A stretch of 16,729 nt of DNA from Russula earlei. Its lineage: Eukaryota > Basidiomycota > Agaricomycetes > Russulales > Russulaceae. The stretch lies in contig JAGFNK010001000.1 in assembly GCA_025769875.1 (NCBI GenBank), positions 1-16,729 of the forward strand. The letters run 5' to 3'. The notes beneath the pieces were generated by a model. The model saw nothing but the letters and a program-made list of their open reading frames with translations, was not told where the DNA came from and did no database searches. Positions 14,996-16,729 of the stretch are shown here, one piece after another (within the stretch, counting starts at the first letter, position 1; each line of letters opens with the position of its first letter). Position numbers and translations under genes: made by a program.

Positions 14996-16729
14996 TCAAT
15001 TAAGACCCAACCCATCAACGAAGGTCTGGAGCAGCGCATGAGTATGTGGCTTGGTGAGACCATCTGCAAGCATCTCTCCTGTGGGAGTACGGATAAGTAT
15101 GATCAGTCTGTCCTCAATGTATTGGTGGATGGTGTGATGCTTGATAGGGATATGCTTCGACCGTCCTCCGGTGACTGGGTTGAGCGCGAGGTCGATGGCG
15201 CCTTTGTTATCATCATGAAGCGGAATTGGATCGGAGATCTGATAGCCAATCTCAGAGAAGAAGCTCCGATACCATGCGGCTTGATAAGCTGTGTCAGTTA
15301 AGGCCATATATCCGGCTTGAGTGGTACTTTGGGCAACAGTCTTCTGTTTGCGTGAGGTCCAGGAGATCGCAGCGCTGGAAAGTAGGAAGACATAGCCCGA
15401 GGTGGAACAGTAGTCATCTGCATTGTCTCCGAGGCTAGAGTCGGAGTACCCGTGTAATCTGGTATCGTGTGCGCCATCATAACGCAGCTTTAGATCTGAA
15501 GTGCTGTTAAGATAAGATAGTACGTATTTGGCAAGACGTAGATGATGCGATGAGGGATTGGATGAGTATTGGGCAAGTCGAGAGACTGCAAATGATATAT
15601 TTGGTCGTGTCCTGATCTGCACATAGAGAAGGCTGCCAATGATGCATTGAAAATGCTTTATTTCATCAGGCATTGCCTCCCTGGAGTGCTTGACCAAGTG
15701 GACGTCTGCCCCGGAGGGCAGCGGAGTGCAGACCGGATTGGAATCTGCCATCCCGAAGCGATTGACAATCTCCGAGATGTACCTAGATTGATCAATGTCT
15801 AGTCGCTTAGCCAAGCGATCACACGTAACATGAATCCCAAGATAGGAGTCGATCTCACCTAGATCAGTCATTTCATAGCACGTGGACAATGAATTCTTAA
15901 TGTCTGCAATCAGTGGGAGTGAATCACCTAAGATGGTGACATCATTGACATAGAGGATAATGATTATGGTTCCCCCTGCATCTTGGCAATGATAAACCCC
16001 AGCATCTGAGTGCGTGCGCATGAAGCCGAGCCCAGTGAGAACTCCATGAAACTGTAAGTTCCATGCGTGCAAGGCTTGTTTGAGGCCGTAGAGAGCCTTC
16101 TTTAACTGACAGACTTTGTCTTTTTGGTCTGGAGTGATGAAACCTTGTGGTTGCTCCATGTAGATCTCTTCCTCCAGTGTGCCATTAAGGAACGCCGACT
16201 TGACATCCATTTGATGGATCTCCCAATCCTCTAGCGCAGCCAACGCTAGGAGTAGTCTCAAAGACTCAAATCTGGCAACTGGTGAGAAAGTTTCATCATA
16301 ATCAATCCCCTCCACTTGGGTGAACCCCTTTGCGACTAAACATGCATGAAATCTACCATCAGATTTGCATGCAAACACCCATCGAGATTGCACGGCCTTG
16401 CGGCCCAGCAGCAGATCTACAAGCTCCCAGGTACCATTCTTAGCGAGTGCATCAATTTCATATTGACACGCAGTTCTCCATTGATCGGCGGAGTCCGAGG
16501 ACATCACTTCCCGAAACGTAGCCGGAGTGATCGCCTCTGCCGTCGCTAATAGTGCCATATGCGATAGGTGCCCCCCCACATTTGCGTTAGAAGTGAGAAA
16601 TCTAGGATTAGGATGTGGGTTAGGGCAAAGATGCCTAGGTGAGGGTGGATGCGGTGGACCAAAGGATGGTCCCGGCAATGCTGAGTGAGGCTCGTGCAAG
16701 TGGACTTGGCGCACAGGCTGAACGCGGCG
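14996..16729 (-). CDS. pol: Copia 2 Pol C-terminal part: RT and RNase H with altered active sites (partial)
   Basis: The frame is open from the window edge to TGA 14996-14998, about 577 codons, with no internal stop. Numbered from the GTG at 16714: RT signatures are ACLVAKGFTQVEGIDYDETF, D170 in HQMDVKSAFLNG, YGLKQALHAW, and then ILYVNDVTILG, where the usual YVDD is YVND (N257, codon 15944-15946). RNase H follows: D425 in GYSDSSLGD, then STTQAGYMAL, where the usual EA(E/K)Y has Q466 and G468, and DDNKGAI (501-507). The ends HIPIKHHTIHQYIEDR and EMLADGLTKP are typical. Two catalytic acids are therefore lost although the frame is intact, so the product is predicted to be inactive. The GTG is only where the visible frame was numbered; the real start lies upstream, off the window. 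Confidence 0.93.
   Translation of the reverse strand, partial: RRVQPVRQVHLHEPHSALPGPSFGPPHPPSPRHLCPNPHPNPRFLTSNANVGGHLSHMALLATAEAITPATFREVMSSDSADQWRTACQYEIDALAKNGTWELVDLLLGRKAVQSRWVFACKSDGRFHACLVAKGFTQVEGIDYDETFSPVARFESLRLLLALAALEDWEIHQMDVKSAFLNGTLEEEIYMEQPQGFITPDQKDKVCQLKKALYGLKQALHAWNLQFHGVLTGLGFMRTHSDAGVYHCQDAGGTIIIILYVNDVTILGDSLPLIADIKNSLSTCYEMTDLGEIDSYLGIHVTCDRLAKRLDIDQSRYISEIVNRFGMADSNPVCTPLPSGADVHLVKHSREAMPDEIKHFQCIIGSLLYVQIRTRPNISFAVSRLAQYSSNPSSHHLRLAKYVLSYLNSTSDLKLRYDGAHDTRLHGYSDSSLGDNADDYCSTSGYVFLLSSAAISWTSRKQKTVAQSTTQAGYMALTDTAYQAAWYRSFFSEIGYQISDPIPLHDDNKGAIDLALNPVTGGRSKHIPIKHHTIHQYIEDRLIILIRTPTGEMLADGLTKPHTHALLQTFVDGLGLN

Larger units (their letters stand above)
14483..16729 (-). 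mobile_element. Second Ty1/copia element (copia 2), 3' part only
   Basis: From the window edge leftward: RT, RNase H, polypurine tract and 3' LTR. Gag, protease, integrase and the 5' LTR lie beyond 16729. It differs from copia 1 in protein and LTR sequence, so it is a separate family. It sits inside the open frame of unassigned protein 2, so it arrived after that element. Confidence 0.92.

Overview
The window looks like a piece of a basidiomycete (Agaricomycetes-type) nuclear genome. The evidence is one intron-dense gene with 13 introns of about 50-81 nt, Ty1/copia retrotransposons, and a sharp contrast between a CpG-rich gene block and CpG-poor, TpG/CpA-rich repeats, as expected where fungal repeats are methylated or RIP-like mutated. 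No rRNA gene, tRNA gene or CRISPR array was seen. I worked by eye, so family names rest on motifs and not on a search.

Layout. (1) 1-2378 is host DNA: possibly the tail of an upstream gene (1-285), then a complete 14-exon gene for a seven-helix membrane protein (506-2378, + strand, 362 codons). (2) 2379-2973 is intergenic and ends at a solo LTR (2974-3242) flanked by a 5-bp target duplication, AAAGG. (3) 3248-4757 is gene-free, CpG-depleted DNA. (4) 4763-10416 is a full-length Ty1/copia element on the minus strand, with both LTRs, primer-binding site, polypurine tract, gag, protease-integrase, RT and RNase H, inside a TATTT duplication. It is dead: three in-frame stops that each fit a C-to-T change, a frame break between gag and pol, and a 72-bp deletion removing the TATA box of its 5' LTR. 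(5) 10435-12067 is an imperfect inverted repeat of about 800 bp per arm with only about 41 bp between arms. Each arm carries a TATATAAG box pointing outward. The right arm behaves like the 5' LTR of another, unrecognised element. (6) 12103-14482 holds the broken coding region of that element: two proteins I cannot assign, with frame breaks near homopolymer runs. (7) 14483-16729 is the 3' part of a second, different copia element on the minus strand (3' LTR, polypurine tract, RT-RNase H). It has interrupted region 6 and runs off the window.

How it fits together. The host gene lies left of a nested repeat cluster. The inverted-repeat element was there first; copia 1 landed just outside its left arm and copia 2 landed in its second reading frame. 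The most novel-looking part is the inverted repeat with its unassigned two-frame coding region (10435-14482). The best-supported gene that simple ORF calling misses is the 14-exon membrane-protein gene.
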